From Chloroherpetonaceae bacterium (lineage in GTDB: Bacteria > Bacteroidota > Chlorobiia > Chlorobiales > Chloroherpetonaceae), in the NCBI GenBank assembly GCA_028277445.1, contig JANQGG010000026.1:1-44888 (forward strand): DNA of 44,888 nucleotides, in the 5' to 3' direction. Below are positions 1 to 8,503 of this stretch, one piece after another; the first letter of the stretch is position 1; each line of letters begins with the position of its first letter. The notes beneath the pieces were generated by a model. The model saw nothing but the letters and a program-made list of their open reading frames with translations, did not search any database and was not told where the DNA came from. The position numbers were made by a program, and so were the translations under genes.

Positions 1-510
1 CCAATTTTGATATTGCCCTCAATGCTATGGGATATGCTTATTCAAAAAAAGAAGACTATGACAAAGCGATTGAATGCTATCAAAAAGCTATAGACATTAA
101 TCCCAATTTTGATATTGCCCTCAATGCTATGGGATATGTTTATTCAGAAAAAGGAGTGTATGAAAAAGCGATTGAATATTATAAAAAAGGCATTGACATT
201 AATCCCAATGACGACGAGGCCTTCTACAACATGGGAAATGCTTATTTAAAAAAAGGAGTGTATGAAAAAGCGATTGAATGTTATCAAAAAGCCATTGACA
301 TTAATCCTAATGATGATCGGGCCTTCAACAACATGGGAACTGCTTATTCAAAAAAAGGAGTGTATGAAAAAGCGATTGAATGTTATCAAAAAGCTATAGA
401 CATTAATCCCAATGATGATCGGGCCTTCACTAACATTGGGTGGTTATATCTGACTTTATTGAATTATGATAAAGCAATCACTTGTTTTTTCAAAGTATTG
501 GAACTAACAA
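1..510 (+). repeat. Tandem 102-bp repeats within the TPR gene
   Basis: Units start at about 0/1, 102, 204, 306 and 408, a strict 102-bp period equal to 34 codons. Each unit ends in a conserved stretch encoding A-I-E-x-Y-x-K-A-I-D-I-N and the next begins with CCC/CCT-AAT. Units at 306 and 408 share most bases, as do those at 1 and 102. The fifth unit decays after about 440. Confidence 0.9.
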
Positions 511-740
511 AACAACATGAACATGCTGCCATGAACTTGGGCCATGCATTTTTATTAACAGAGAAAAAACCGGAAAAAGCGCTATCGTGGTATCATAAAA
601 GCCTGCCATTGTGGGAAGAAGCCAATGAGTTTTTTAATGGAATGGAAAGCGATTTTCTTGAGCTTAAAATGGAGGAAAAGGGCATTGCCAAAAATGATTT
701 TGATACTATCATTGTGGAATTGAAAAAAAGTATATCCTAA
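1..740 (+). CDS. TPR-repeat protein, 3' part (5' end outside window)
   Basis: The reading frame is open from the first base, so the gene begins upstream; the Met at 27 is inside a repeat and is not a convincing start. The visible protein is a run of 34-residue tetratricopeptide repeats of the form A-x-x-x-M-G-x-x-Y-x-K-K-x-x-Y-x-K-A-I-E-x-Y-x-K-A-I-D-I-N-P-N. The first four units are almost identical in DNA as well as protein, followed by diverged units and a non-repeat C-terminal tail of about 60 residues ending near KKSIS. TPR arrays form right-handed superhelices that bind partner proteins. Nothing here names the partner. The near-identity of the units points to recent tandem expansion. 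No signal peptide can be judged because the N-terminus is missing. Confidence 0.9.
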   Translation, partial: NFDIALNAMGYAYSKKEDYDKAIECYQKAIDINPNFDIALNAMGYVYSEKGVYEKAIEYYKKGIDINPNDDEAFYNMGNAYLKKGVYEKAIECYQKAIDINPNDDRAFNNMGTAYSKKGVYEKAIECYQKAIDINPNDDRAFTNIGWLYLTLLNYDKAITCFFKVLELTKQHEHAAMNLGHAFLLTEKKPEKALSWYHKSLPLWEEANEFFNGMESDFLELKMEEKGIAKNDFDTIIVELKKSIS

Positions 741-789
741 TAAATGAGACTGTAAAATAAACTCTGTCTGGTATGGAGATAATTTGAAT

Positions 790-996
790 CTAAGCAGATT
801 TGGTTGAGATTTCTTGAAGTGAAAATTCCGAGAGCATTGCATTTGCTTTGGCATGCTCAATCGTCATGCTAACTAGGTTTCCCTTGTCATCAATATCAAT
901 GTAGATATTTTCACTGATTTCCTTTGTTTCCTGAACGTCACTATCTGTAAATTCTATAAGCGCCGTATCTGTATCTGAAAAATATTTTACTCTCAT
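790..996 (-). CDS. DUF2283 family small protein
   Basis: This 68-residue acidic protein begins M-R-V-K-Y-F-S-D-T-D-T-A-L-I-E-F and contains Y-I-D-I-D-D-K-G-N-L-V-S-M-T-I-E-H-A. This matches the pattern of the DUF2283 family, small proteins of about 60-90 residues with a Y-D-x-x-D-A-x-Y-I-type start and an I-x-I-D-x-D-x-x-G motif. The start codon overlaps the stop of the upstream gene at 993-1238 by four bases (ATGA), so the two are translationally coupled. The pair is common in bacterial genomes and is often regarded as toxin-antitoxin-like, but a function has not been established that I can cite, and the role here is unknown. Confidence 0.75.
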   Translation of the reverse strand: MRVKYFSDTDTALIEFTDSDVQETKEISENIYIDIDDKGNLVSMTIEHAKANAMLSEFSLQEISTKSA

Positions 997-1238
997 ATTT
1001 TTTTTCCTCTTTTGAACGATCTATCAAAAAATGCATTATGCACTGTTTCTCCATCTTCCAATAGCACAACTCTCAAGTATTTTTCAACTTCTTCAATATA
1101 AGACCATTTTCTAATCCTGCCATCTTTTTGTTTTTCCGTTAGAATGGCTGAATTAATTGTTGTCTTAATCCATTCATCCTTAATGATTGCTCTATCAGGC
1201 TGTTGCCTTACAAACTCAAAATAGTTTGTCGTTTTCAT
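993..1238 (-). CDS. Small DUF4258-like protein paired with DUF2283
   Basis: The 81-residue protein has the pattern D-G-R-I-R-K-W-S-Y-I, Y-L-R-V-V-L-L-E-D-G-E-T-V-H-N-A-F-F-D-R-S-F. It resembles the short DUF4258-like proteins usually encoded just before a DUF2283 gene. The fold of that group is expected to be a compact alpha/beta domain, and a ribonuclease-like toxin role has been suggested for relatives by analogy only. It is the first gene of a two-gene unit and overlaps the DUF2283 gene by four bases. The domain assignment is from memory of the sequence pattern and needs a profile search. Confidence 0.65.
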   Translation of the reverse strand: MKTTNYFEFVRQQPDRAIIKDEWIKTTINSAILTEKQKDGRIRKWSYIEEVEKYLRVVLLEDGETVHNAFFDRSFKRGKKI

Positions 1239-1624
1239 GAATCAATCCAATGTTTAATAAAGATTTTGGGTAAGACTAACATCGTTAAAAATTGAGTAAA
1301 GGGTAAAAACAATATTTAAGGGTAGTTTTTTATGCATCTGATTTATGTAAGGTAACAGAACCTTGCAAATTGAAAAGTCTTCCGCAACCTCGCCCCGTGC
1401 TATCCCACAAGGAGAGCGTAAAAAGGTAACAATCTTAATGTTCCTGTTTATTTTTACCATTTGATAAAGTGAGATCAAAGGGCAATTTGTACATAAAAAA
1501 ACCACTGAGACTGTCCTCAATGGTTCTTAATAATCTTTCAAACACTGTCAACCTATTTTAGGACGACTGACCTATCCCTTTTGAGACGGCTTATAATCTG
1601 GAATGAATAAAATAAGGTAAGGCG
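1239..1624. other. Intergenic region with a terminator, no credible gene
   Basis: This stretch of 386 bases lies between the DUF4258-like/DUF2283 pair and the Nif11-like gene. It contains the minus-strand terminator hairpin at 1495-1526. An 88-codon open frame on the minus strand (1254-1520) runs through the terminator hairpin, has no recognisable domain and is probably not a gene. Nothing else was recognised. Confidence 0.5.
1495..1526 (-). terminator. Rho-independent terminator downstream of the Nif11-like gene
   Basis: Read on the minus strand, AACCATTGAG, a short loop (GACAGT) and CTCAGTGGTT form a stem of nine to ten pairs with one mismatch. It is followed directly by a run of T residues (complement of 1495-1500). 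The hairpin lies about 100 bases after the stop of the Nif11-like gene and would end that transcript. Confidence 0.7.
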
Positions 1625-1843
1625 TTAGATCCAGATATCTTTTTTTGGCGGGTTGCCGTTCGACTCAAACGTATCGCCATTTTCTCTGATCACTTCTTTT
1701 AACTCTTCAGCGGTAAAATCATAACCATCAGCTTTTGCGAGTTCAATAAACATATCTATGGATAAGGCATTATCGTACTTGATACGAAACCGTTTATCAT
1801 CGCCGCCTCTTGAGAGCAAGTCTACAACAATTTTCTTGGACAT
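1625..1843 (-). CDS. Nif11-like small protein / candidate RiPP precursor
   Basis: The 72-residue protein starts M-S-K-K-I-V-V-D-L-L and contains F-I-E-L-A-K-A-D-G-Y-D-F-T-A-E-E-L-K-E-V-I, which is the hallmark of the Nif11 domain (A-x-x-x-G-Y-D-F-T-x-E-E-L). Nif11 domains occur as leader regions of ribosomally made modified peptides and also in stand-alone small proteins. After the domain comes a 20-residue tail (about 53-72) rich in N, G, P and K and ending in D-I-W-I. There is no Gly-Gly cleavage site before the tail and no Cys, Ser or Thr cluster like that of lanthipeptide cores. No modification enzyme or peptide exporter is encoded in the window. The gene is monocistronic with its own terminator. 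It may be a diverged precursor or a non-RiPP Nif11 protein. Confidence 0.7.
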   Translation of the reverse strand: MSKKIVVDLLSRGGDDKRFRIKYDNALSIDMFIELAKADGYDFTAEELKEVIRENGDTFESNGNPPKKDIWI

Positions 1844-2174
1844 CTTTGTTTTATTATAACTTTTTAATTAACGATATTATCTGGATAAAATTAATTTTTT
1901 TAGGATTTTTATTTTATTTTCCTGAATATATAAATATTTACTGAAAATAAAATTATTTATTTAATATTTTCCCTCTCACTCTCCTTAAAGAAAAACCATT
2001 TGGTGGTGCAAAATTATCCGGTAGAGGTTTTTCGTAACAATGATCCGATCATTTCTTTTTAAGGCTAATACCCTATATTTGGCATTTCAGGTCTTAGATC
2101 ACCCGAGGTTTGTGATTGCAGCTTAAGCGTACACCTCCGGAATTACATCAACACATTTTATAGTCAATTATCCT
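1844..2174. other. AT-rich divergent promoter region between Nif11-like gene and ilvA
   Basis: This 331-base spacer must carry the promoters for the two diverging genes. The half near the Nif11-like gene (1850-1970) is extremely AT-rich. At 2039-2053 there is a near-perfect palindrome, AATGATC-C-GATCATT, which could be an operator or a small hairpin in the ilvA leader. No leader peptide with a run of branched-chain codons and no T-box were recognised. No strong Shine-Dalgarno sequence precedes ilvA. Confidence 0.35.
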
Positions 2175-3425
2175 ATGACATACATACCATCAGTTCCCGA
2201 CATTGTTCAAGCCAAGTCTATTCTTAATGAAATCATAGAGTCAACGCCGTTGCAGTTAAATCGCCGTTTATCTGAGAAGTACAACGCCAATATTTATTTG
2301 AAACGAGAGGATCTTCAGATCGTGAGGTCTTACAAGATCAGAGGCGCTTATCATAAAATGCGTACCCTGGAAAAGGCACAGTTAGAGGCCGGCATTGTAT
2401 GCGCCAGCGCAGGGAATCACGCACAGGGCGTGGCGTATTCATGTCAGATATTGGGTGTTAAAGGACTGATCTATATGCCATCGACCACCCCAAAACAAAA
2501 GCTGGGACAGGTAAGAATGTTTGGGAAAGATAATGTTGAGATTGTGCTCACCGGCGATACTTACGATGATTCTTACAACGCTGCTATGGAAGACTGTATT
2601 AAAAACAACAAGACATTCATACACCCGTTCGACGATCCTAAAGTCATCGAAGGCCAGGCAACTGTTGGCCTTGAGATCGATCAGCAAATGGATGAACCCA
2701 TTGATTTCGTGTATGTACCTGTTGGGGGTGGTGGCCTTATTGCCGGTATTGAGAGCTACTTCAAACAGGTTCATCCCGAAACACAGATCATTGGCGTTGA
2801 ACCCGAAGGCGCCCCTTCCATGAAAAAATCACTGGAGGAGGGTAAAGTTATCACCTTGGAGAGTATCGATAAGTTTGTCGATGGCGCTGCGGTTCAACGG
2901 GTTGGCGAGATCACATTTGAGATATGCAAAAACTATGATGGCAGGGTTGTGGTTGTTCCTGAAGGAAAAATCTGCACGCATATTCTGGAATTATACAATC
3001 TGGATGCCATTGTGGTTGAGCCTGCCGGAGCTCTCAGTATGGCTGCTCTGGATTGTTGCATAGAGGATATTAAAGGCAAAAATGTGGTGTGTATTTTGAG
3101 CGGCAGCAATAACGACATTACACGAACCGAAGAGATCAAAGAGCGATCGATGCTCTACGAAGGCTTAAAACATTACTTTATTGTCCGCTTTCCTCAACGT
3201 TCAGGCGCGTTACGAGATTTTGTGGATAAGGTATTAGGCTTAACGGACGATATTACACTCTTTGAATACCAAAAGAAAACCAGCCGCGAAACCGGCCCGG
3301 CATTAATTGGCGTTGAGCTTCAAAAGAAAGAAGATTTTGAAGGCCTGCAAAAACGCATGAAAGAGAATGGGTTTATGGTGGAGTATTTAAACAAAAAGCC
3401 CGACTTGTTCCAATATCTGATTTGA
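2175..3425 (+). CDS. ilvA: Threonine dehydratase (threonine ammonia-lyase)
   Basis: This PLP enzyme of the fold type II family deaminates L-threonine to 2-oxobutanoate, the first committed step to isoleucine, in the cytoplasm. The PLP lysine is K54 in S-Y-K-I-R-G-A-Y. The S-A-G-N-H-A-Q-G-V motif is at 78-86 and the phosphate-binding glycine loop V-G-G-G-G-L at about 183-188. After the catalytic domain (to about 320) there is one ACT-like regulatory domain (about 335-416, beginning Y-F-I-V-R-F-P-Q-R-S-G-A-L). At 416 residues with a single regulatory domain it matches the shorter IlvA type rather than the ~514-residue E. coli enzyme. Feedback control by isoleucine is expected from the family. 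It is a single gene, convergent with ftsK. Confidence 0.95.
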   Translation: MTYIPSVPDIVQAKSILNEIIESTPLQLNRRLSEKYNANIYLKREDLQIVRSYKIRGAYHKMRTLEKAQLEAGIVCASAGNHAQGVAYSCQILGVKGLIYMPSTTPKQKLGQVRMFGKDNVEIVLTGDTYDDSYNAAMEDCIKNNKTFIHPFDDPKVIEGQATVGLEIDQQMDEPIDFVYVPVGGGGLIAGIESYFKQVHPETQIIGVEPEGAPSMKKSLEEGKVITLESIDKFVDGAAVQRVGEITFEICKNYDGRVVVVPEGKICTHILELYNLDAIVVEPAGALSMAALDCCIEDIKGKNVVCILSGSNNDITRTEEIKERSMLYEGLKHYFIVRFPQRSGALRDFVDKVLGLTDDITLFEYQKKTSRETGPALIGVELQKKEDFEGLQKRMKENGFMVEYLNKKPDLFQYLI

Positions 3426-3511
3426 AAAGGATATTGTTTCAGTTCACATTATTAGTCACACTAAAAGTACACTGCTTCGTGACGCTATCAAAAATTGCGC
3501 CGTCTCCGATA

Positions 3512-6298
3512 TCAATCCAGATTGTTCAGCAACAAATCCAGTGCATCTTCATTATCTACTAGAACCTCACGTGCTTTACTGCCATCGGGAGGGCCAACAA
3601 TACCGTTTTGTTCCAACTGATCCATTACGCGGGCGGCACGGCTGAAGCCGAGTTTCAAACGTCGCTGTAAGAGCGATACACTTCCCTGCTGATGCCTGAC
3701 CACAAGCCGTGCGGCATCTTCAAACACACGATCGCGACTTTCTGCGCTTTCACTATCAAACGAAACTTTATTGCTATCGCGGCCGTTTTTTGTTTTCATG
3801 TTTGGCGCCGGAAGCTCGTAACATGCCTTAAATCCGGTTTGCTTGTAAATAAAATCGGTTAAGCGCTCGACTTCGGCTGTTGAAATAAACGCGTTTTGAA
3901 TGCGAACCGGTTTTGGCTGGGTGCTTGCCTGGTAGAGCATATCGCCGTTTCCAAGCAATTGATCTGCGCCAACGCTGTCAAGAATGGTTCGGGAGTCCAC
4001 TTTACTGGCAACTTGGTAGGCGATTCGTGCAGGGAAATTCGCCTTGATAATCCCTGTAATCACATCCACCGACGGCCGCTGTGTTGCAACAATGAGATGA
4101 ATACCTACAGCGCGGGCCAGCTGCGCTAATCGTACAATCGGCTCTTCAACTTCTTTTCCTGCCGTGATCATCATATCGGCAAGCTCATCAATCACCACCA
4201 CAATGTATGGCAATGCTTCATCAGGAAACCGTTCATTGAAATCTTTGATATGCCTCACCCCGATCTTTGCCAATCGCTCGTATCGCATATCCATTTCCTT
4301 TTCAACCGATTTAAGCGCATAAACCGCTTTGGAAGTATCGGTAATAATCTGCTCTTCCAAATCTTTGTATTTGACCAAAAAGTGAGATTTTAACTTTTGA
4401 TAGGGAAACAGCTCCACACGCTTTGGATCAATGAGTAAAAACTTCACTTTTTCCGGGCTACAAAAATAAATGAGGCTGGCAAGTATGGTATTGATCCCGA
4501 CCGACTTACCTGAGCCTGTTGCGCCGGCCACCAGCAAATGGGGCATTTTGGCCAGATCATCAATGTGAATTTCATTGGAGATGGTTTTTCCAAAAGCGAT
4601 GGGCAATGTGTATTTGGAGTTTTTAAACTTCCTGGATTGCAACACCGATTTTATCCTGACAATTTTTGGCTTGCTGTTTGGAATTTCCACGCCCACCGCA
4701 TTTTTTCCGGGAATGGGCGCAATGATACGAATGCCTCTTGCGGCCATTGCCATCGCCAAATCATCTTCCAGGGCAACAATTTTACTGACTTTGACATCCG
4801 GGGCAAGCTCAAGCTCAAACAGCGTAACTCTCGGGCCAACCGTGGCTTCAATTTTAACCACTTCAATTTTATAGATTTTAAGCTTATCGAGCAGCTTGCG
4901 CTTGTTTTCTTCAAGCTCTTCAAGAGAGATTAAATCCGTTTCATCTTCAGGCTCTTCCAACAGATCGACTGAAGGAAATTGATACGGGAAAAGCTCTTTG
5001 GTCTGTACCTTTAAATTACGATCGTCCAAATTCGCTTTAGCTTCTTTGACGGCTTCTTTAAGCGTGATATCCGGCTCGTGGGTTTCTTCTTCTCCGTTCG
5101 CAATACGTTCATTGCTTTTCTGTGGCGAGGTTAAATCATCGGGATTGGCATCCTTTGTATACGCTGAAATTAAGTCATCAATCGTTTCTTCATCGCTCAG
5201 TTCCACGTAATTTTTTGTGGTGGGGATAGCCGGCGGCTCATTCATATTTAAATCCACATAGCTGGGGGTGATCAGTTCATCTTCTCGCCCTGGCAAACTG
5301 CTCTCGGTTTCTGGCTCAGGTTTTTCTTGGGATTGCTTTGGATCTGCATCAATGCCTTCACGTTGGATCATTTCATCTTCAGGAGTGATTGGCGGTAATT
5401 CCTGTTCATTTATCCCATGCCCCTGTTTGATCTCAAGCGGTGGTTCATCATCAGACCGGCTTAACTCGGAAAATGGCTGAGATTGACTTTCATGACTTGG
5501 TTTTGGCTCAAAATGGCGATCAACATCTTCGGGCGTAGATTTCATGGGTTGAACCTGGCTATAGGAACTACCTTCATTTTCCTTTTCATGCTCTTCCGAA
5601 TCCATCATTTGCCGTTCCTCTTCACGACGCTCTTTTCGCTTCTGATGCCATTGTGAAAATTTCAGGCTGGCTTCTGTTGCTTTATCCCGAAACAAGAAGG
5701 CAATACGATCGATGGTTTTTTGAATATCCAGATCAATAGCCAGGATAATGGTAATCAGGAGTAATACGACCAAAACCGACCAGGCGCCAAGTTCACCGAC
5801 GATGGTTTTAAGAATGGTGGCGTTAAATCGTCCAATCGCGCCCGACATGCTTTCACTGATCTCGAAATAAGTCAGGCCAAAAAGCGAGGCGGTTAACATT
5901 GAAAATAAGATCGCATAAATGGTTGCATAGGTCGGCTTTTCAAGATCGCCACCGCGAAAAATCGTCCATCCCCAAAACCCTGAAACCACGAGCATAAATG
6001 CCGTTGGATAGCCTAAAACGGCTTTAATCAGTATGGCCGAAATTTTTGCGCCGAGCAGTCCCAAAGGATTAACCAAACGCTCGGAAGCAAGGCGGGCATA
6101 ATCGGAAAAAAAATCCAAAACGGACAAATTTTCTATAATGGAATCATCGTGGGGCGAATACGAAAAAATAGCAACAATAAACAACGCTGAAATCAGCATG
6201 ATTGCAGCGCCTAAAACTTCGTGCTTTCGTCTGAAAAACGCACGCTGCAGAATTGAGTTGGTGCGTTTTTTCTTTTTTCTTTTTGAACTAACCGGCAA
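3512..6298 (-). CDS. ftsK: DNA translocase FtsK/SpoIIIE
   Basis: FtsK pumps chromosomal DNA through the division septum and helps resolve dimers at dif. The N-terminus (about 20-190) carries four hydrophobic segments, consistent with the septal membrane anchor. Residues about 200-440 form a long, acidic, low-complexity linker rich in E, D, P and S. The RecA-like motor follows: Walker A G-A-T-G-S-G-K-S at about 591-598, then L-L-I-D-P-K-R-V-E-L and the Walker B region V-V-V-I-D-E-L-A-D-M-M. A C-terminal winged-helix gamma domain (about 865-928, S-L-L-Q-R-R-L-K-L-G-F-S-R-A-A-R) would read the polar KOPS sequences. The length of 928 residues is normal for the family. It is the last gene of a gcvT - comB-like - ftsK run on the minus strand. 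Confidence 0.95.
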   Translation of the reverse strand: MPVSSKRKKKKRTNSILQRAFFRRKHEVLGAAIMLISALFIVAIFSYSPHDDSIIENLSVLDFFSDYARLASERLVNPLGLLGAKISAILIKAVLGYPTAFMLVVSGFWGWTIFRGGDLEKPTYATIYAILFSMLTASLFGLTYFEISESMSGAIGRFNATILKTIVGELGAWSVLVVLLLITIILAIDLDIQKTIDRIAFLFRDKATEASLKFSQWHQKRKERREEERQMMDSEEHEKENEGSSYSQVQPMKSTPEDVDRHFEPKPSHESQSQPFSELSRSDDEPPLEIKQGHGINEQELPPITPEDEMIQREGIDADPKQSQEKPEPETESSLPGREDELITPSYVDLNMNEPPAIPTTKNYVELSDEETIDDLISAYTKDANPDDLTSPQKSNERIANGEEETHEPDITLKEAVKEAKANLDDRNLKVQTKELFPYQFPSVDLLEEPEDETDLISLEELEENKRKLLDKLKIYKIEVVKIEATVGPRVTLFELELAPDVKVSKIVALEDDLAMAMAARGIRIIAPIPGKNAVGVEIPNSKPKIVRIKSVLQSRKFKNSKYTLPIAFGKTISNEIHIDDLAKMPHLLVAGATGSGKSVGINTILASLIYFCSPEKVKFLLIDPKRVELFPYQKLKSHFLVKYKDLEEQIITDTSKAVYALKSVEKEMDMRYERLAKIGVRHIKDFNERFPDEALPYIVVVIDELADMMITAGKEVEEPIVRLAQLARAVGIHLIVATQRPSVDVITGIIKANFPARIAYQVASKVDSRTILDSVGADQLLGNGDMLYQASTQPKPVRIQNAFISTAEVERLTDFIYKQTGFKACYELPAPNMKTKNGRDSNKVSFDSESAESRDRVFEDAARLVVRHQQGSVSLLQRRLKLGFSRAARVMDQLEQNGIVGPPDGSKAREVLVDNEDALDLLLNNLD

Positions 6299-6416
6299 TG
6301 GCGTTTCGTAGATGAGGCGTTAATGAAAAAGATTCTTCAACACATCTGGTAAAAATTACCTTAATATTTTCAAATGCTTTTAAAAATGCAATAACCTTTT
6401 TGGATTTCAATAACCG

Positions 6417-7193
6417 TTAATTTACGCGCTTGAACTTTTTTGTTTCAACTTTGTATTGCTTGATGACGCCATTTTCAAGTCTGGGTAATATTTGGGATGA
6501 GTCTATTTTTGAGCAGATTTCAACATCTTTTTCAAATCCGAGAGAGATTAAAAATTTTCCATGTTCACTTTCCATTAAGGCATTGGTTTCATTACCACGG
6601 TACTGTTCAAAAAGCATGCGGGCTGCTTTAGCGGTATCGGAAAGTAAATAGGTTATTTCGGTTTTCTTATCAATGGCAATTTTCTCAATTAACAATCCTG
6701 CACAAATGACATCTTCCAGAGAAAAACGATTGTTTTTTCCAGAGCATATGATGGCAAGATTATGCTCAATGTTTTCAGGTTTTAAAATGTATTCTTTAAC
6801 GATAGATACATTGTTGAACGAGGCAACAATTAAATCGTGTATTTTTGCCTCTTTTGCCTGATTAAGCGTTTTAACGCCATTGGTTGTAGAAAACACAATG
6901 GATTTATCTTTGATTTTCTCTTTTACATATTCTTGCGGAGAGTTGCCAAGGTCGAATCCCTCAATGATCTGCCCCTGCCTTTCGCCACAAAGTAATGCCT
7001 GACCCTTTGCCAAACTGGACGCAATGCTGATGGCTTTTTCCACTTCGTTAACAGGGATAATTTCCTTAGCCCCATTTTCAAGAGCGGCTATCATGGTAGT
7101 ACTGGCTCTTAAAACATCAATCACAACTACCGATTTATCCCGAATTGCTTGTTCGTCCAATCCGGCAGGTGTAAAGAATACGTCAATTTTCAT
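6417..7193 (-). CDS. comB: 2-phosphosulfolactate phosphatase (ComB) family protein
   Basis: The 258-residue protein has the conserved ComB signatures: V-V-V-I-D-V-L-R-A-S-T-T-M near the N-terminus (about 22-34), the G-E-R-Q-G segment with G-F-D-L-G-N-S-P, and S-T-T-N-G-V-K. ComB is a magnesium-dependent hydrolase that converts 2-phosphosulfolactate to sulfolactate, a step of coenzyme M synthesis in methanogens. Family members are widespread in bacteria that do not make coenzyme M, and their substrate is often uncertain. No other CoM-pathway gene (ComA, ComC) is visible here, so the name gives the family and not a proven pathway. It sits 38 bases after gcvT and 118 bases before ftsK on the same strand, so a shared transcript is likely. 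Confidence 0.85.
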   Translation of the reverse strand: MKIDVFFTPAGLDEQAIRDKSVVVIDVLRASTTMIAALENGAKEIIPVNEVEKAISIASSLAKGQALLCGERQGQIIEGFDLGNSPQEYVKEKIKDKSIVFSTTNGVKTLNQAKEAKIHDLIVASFNNVSIVKEYILKPENIEHNLAIICSGKNNRFSLEDVICAGLLIEKIAIDKKTEITYLLSDTAKAARMLFEQYRGNETNALMESEHGKFLISLGFEKDVEICSKIDSSQILPRLENGVIKQYKVETKKFKRVN

Positions 7194-7231
7194 TCGCTGA
7201 GATAAAAGAAAAAGTTAACTCTTACAATAAT

Positions 7232-8329
7232 CTATTTCGTTTTTTTCGGTAAAAATGGAGGTTTTTGTATGTCTGCTTTTACAGCTTTCTTTCGGATATC
7301 AACATATATTTCATCTGAAGCGTCACTATAACTTGCATCAATCAACGCGGTTGCTATAGGGTAGTTTAATGAAGGCGAAAGCGTTCCACTACAAATCTGA
7401 CCGACCTTTTGTTGATTTGAATCCAGCACGCTATAACCCTGGCGTGGTATATTTTTACCGGGTAATTTTAAACCCACCAATTTACGCTTAAGGTTTGCCT
7501 TTTCTGAAAGGCATGCTTGTTTTCCAATAAAGTCGCCTTTCTGTAATTTAACAATCCACCCCAAACCGGCTTCCAATGGATTAACATCGTCATTGATCTC
7601 ATGGCCATATAAGCTATATCCCATTTCCAAACGCAAGGTATCACGAGCTCCCAATCCGATTGGTTTTATGCCATATGGCTCTCCGGCTTCCATTAAAGCT
7701 GTCCATATTAATTCGGCATGTTCATTTGGCACACATAATTCAAAGCCTTTTTCGCCAGTATAGCCGGTTCTTGAGACCAAAATGTTTTTCCCAAAAACCT
7801 CGCCATATGCAAAATGATAAAACGGTAACGTTGAAAGGGATAAGGGTGTAAGTTTACTCAGCACATCTTCGGCTTTAGGCCCCTGAACTGCAAGCAACGA
7901 ATAAGCATCGGATTGATCCTTAATTTCAACACTTTCAGTTTGATGCGCCTTTAACCAATTTATATCTTTTTGACGATTACTTGCATTAAGAATTAATAAA
8001 AATTCGTCATCAGAAATTTTGTAAATGATCAAATCATCAATAATGCCCCCCTGTTCGGTCAGCATCACGGTATATTGTGCCTGTCCTGCAATAATCTTCC
8101 CAAGATCATTGGTTGTAAGCATTTGTAAAAACTCCCCTGCAGCCGGACCTTTTACAAATGCCTCACCCATATGCGACACATCAAACAATCCCACGTTGTT
8201 CCTAACCATCAAATGTTCGGCAATAATACCCTCATAATGTACAGGCATCTCATAACCGGCAAACTCAACTAACTTAGCGCCCAACGCCTTATGAATGGCA
8301 TAAAGCGGGGTACGCTTTAAGTCGTTCAT
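7232..8329 (-). CDS. gcvT: Aminomethyltransferase, glycine cleavage system T protein
   Basis: GcvT transfers the aminomethyl group from the lipoyl H protein to tetrahydrofolate, releasing ammonia and giving 5,10-methylenetetrahydrofolate. The sequence begins with the typical T-P-L-Y-x-x-H-x-x-L-G-A-K-L-V-E-F-A-G-Y-E-M-P-V. It contains N-N-V-G-L-F-D-V-S-H-M-G-E, the folate-binding stretch L-L-I-L-N-A-S-N-R-Q-K-D, and S-R-T-G-Y-T-G-E-K-G-F-E followed by G-L-G-A-R-D-T-L-R-L-E-M-G-Y. The length of 365 residues is standard. The other glycine-cleavage genes (gcvH, gcvP) are not in the window, so the complex is encoded at scattered loci. It is the first gene of a probable run with the comB-like gene and ftsK. 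Confidence 0.95.
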   Translation of the reverse strand: MNDLKRTPLYAIHKALGAKLVEFAGYEMPVHYEGIIAEHLMVRNNVGLFDVSHMGEAFVKGPAAGEFLQMLTTNDLGKIIAGQAQYTVMLTEQGGIIDDLIIYKISDDEFLLILNASNRQKDINWLKAHQTESVEIKDQSDAYSLLAVQGPKAEDVLSKLTPLSLSTLPFYHFAYGEVFGKNILVSRTGYTGEKGFELCVPNEHAELIWTALMEAGEPYGIKPIGLGARDTLRLEMGYSLYGHEINDDVNPLEAGLGWIVKLQKGDFIGKQACLSEKANLKRKLVGLKLPGKNIPRQGYSVLDSNQQKVGQICSGTLSPSLNYPIATALIDASYSDASDEIYVDIRKKAVKADIQKPPFLPKKTK

Positions 8330-8503
8330 TATTGCATCCTTTCATCAGGGATTTTTTAAAAAGAACTGAAAGATATGAAAATTAATCCTAAAGACCTTAA
8401 ACCTAAACGCGTTTCCTTTCAATTTCTTTTGAAGATCGCTTGAAGACTAACCGTGGAGTTTGTAATTTTCAGACTTGTTTTACTGATAAAAAACCCCGTT
8501 GCT

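Noticed and set aside
1-510. Regular repeats considered as a CRISPR array
   Set aside because: The repeats are contiguous 102-base coding units in one open TPR frame, with no unique spacers.
582-860. 92-codon minus-strand frame overlapping the TPR gene end and the DUF2283 gene
   Set aside because: It is the shadow of the TPR coding frame and overlaps a better-supported gene.
1254-1520. 88-codon minus-strand open frame
   Set aside because: It runs through a terminator hairpin, has no recognisable domain and no ribosome binding site; treated as chance.
4538-4933. 131-codon plus-strand frame inside ftsK and other long antisense frames in ftsK, relA/spoT and hydA
   Set aside because: They lie fully inside genes with strong motif support on the other strand and show no domains.
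8453-8503. GTG start giving 17 extra residues on the barrel/HhH protein
   Set aside because: The ATG at 8504 is followed directly by a normal signal peptide; the extension would bury it.
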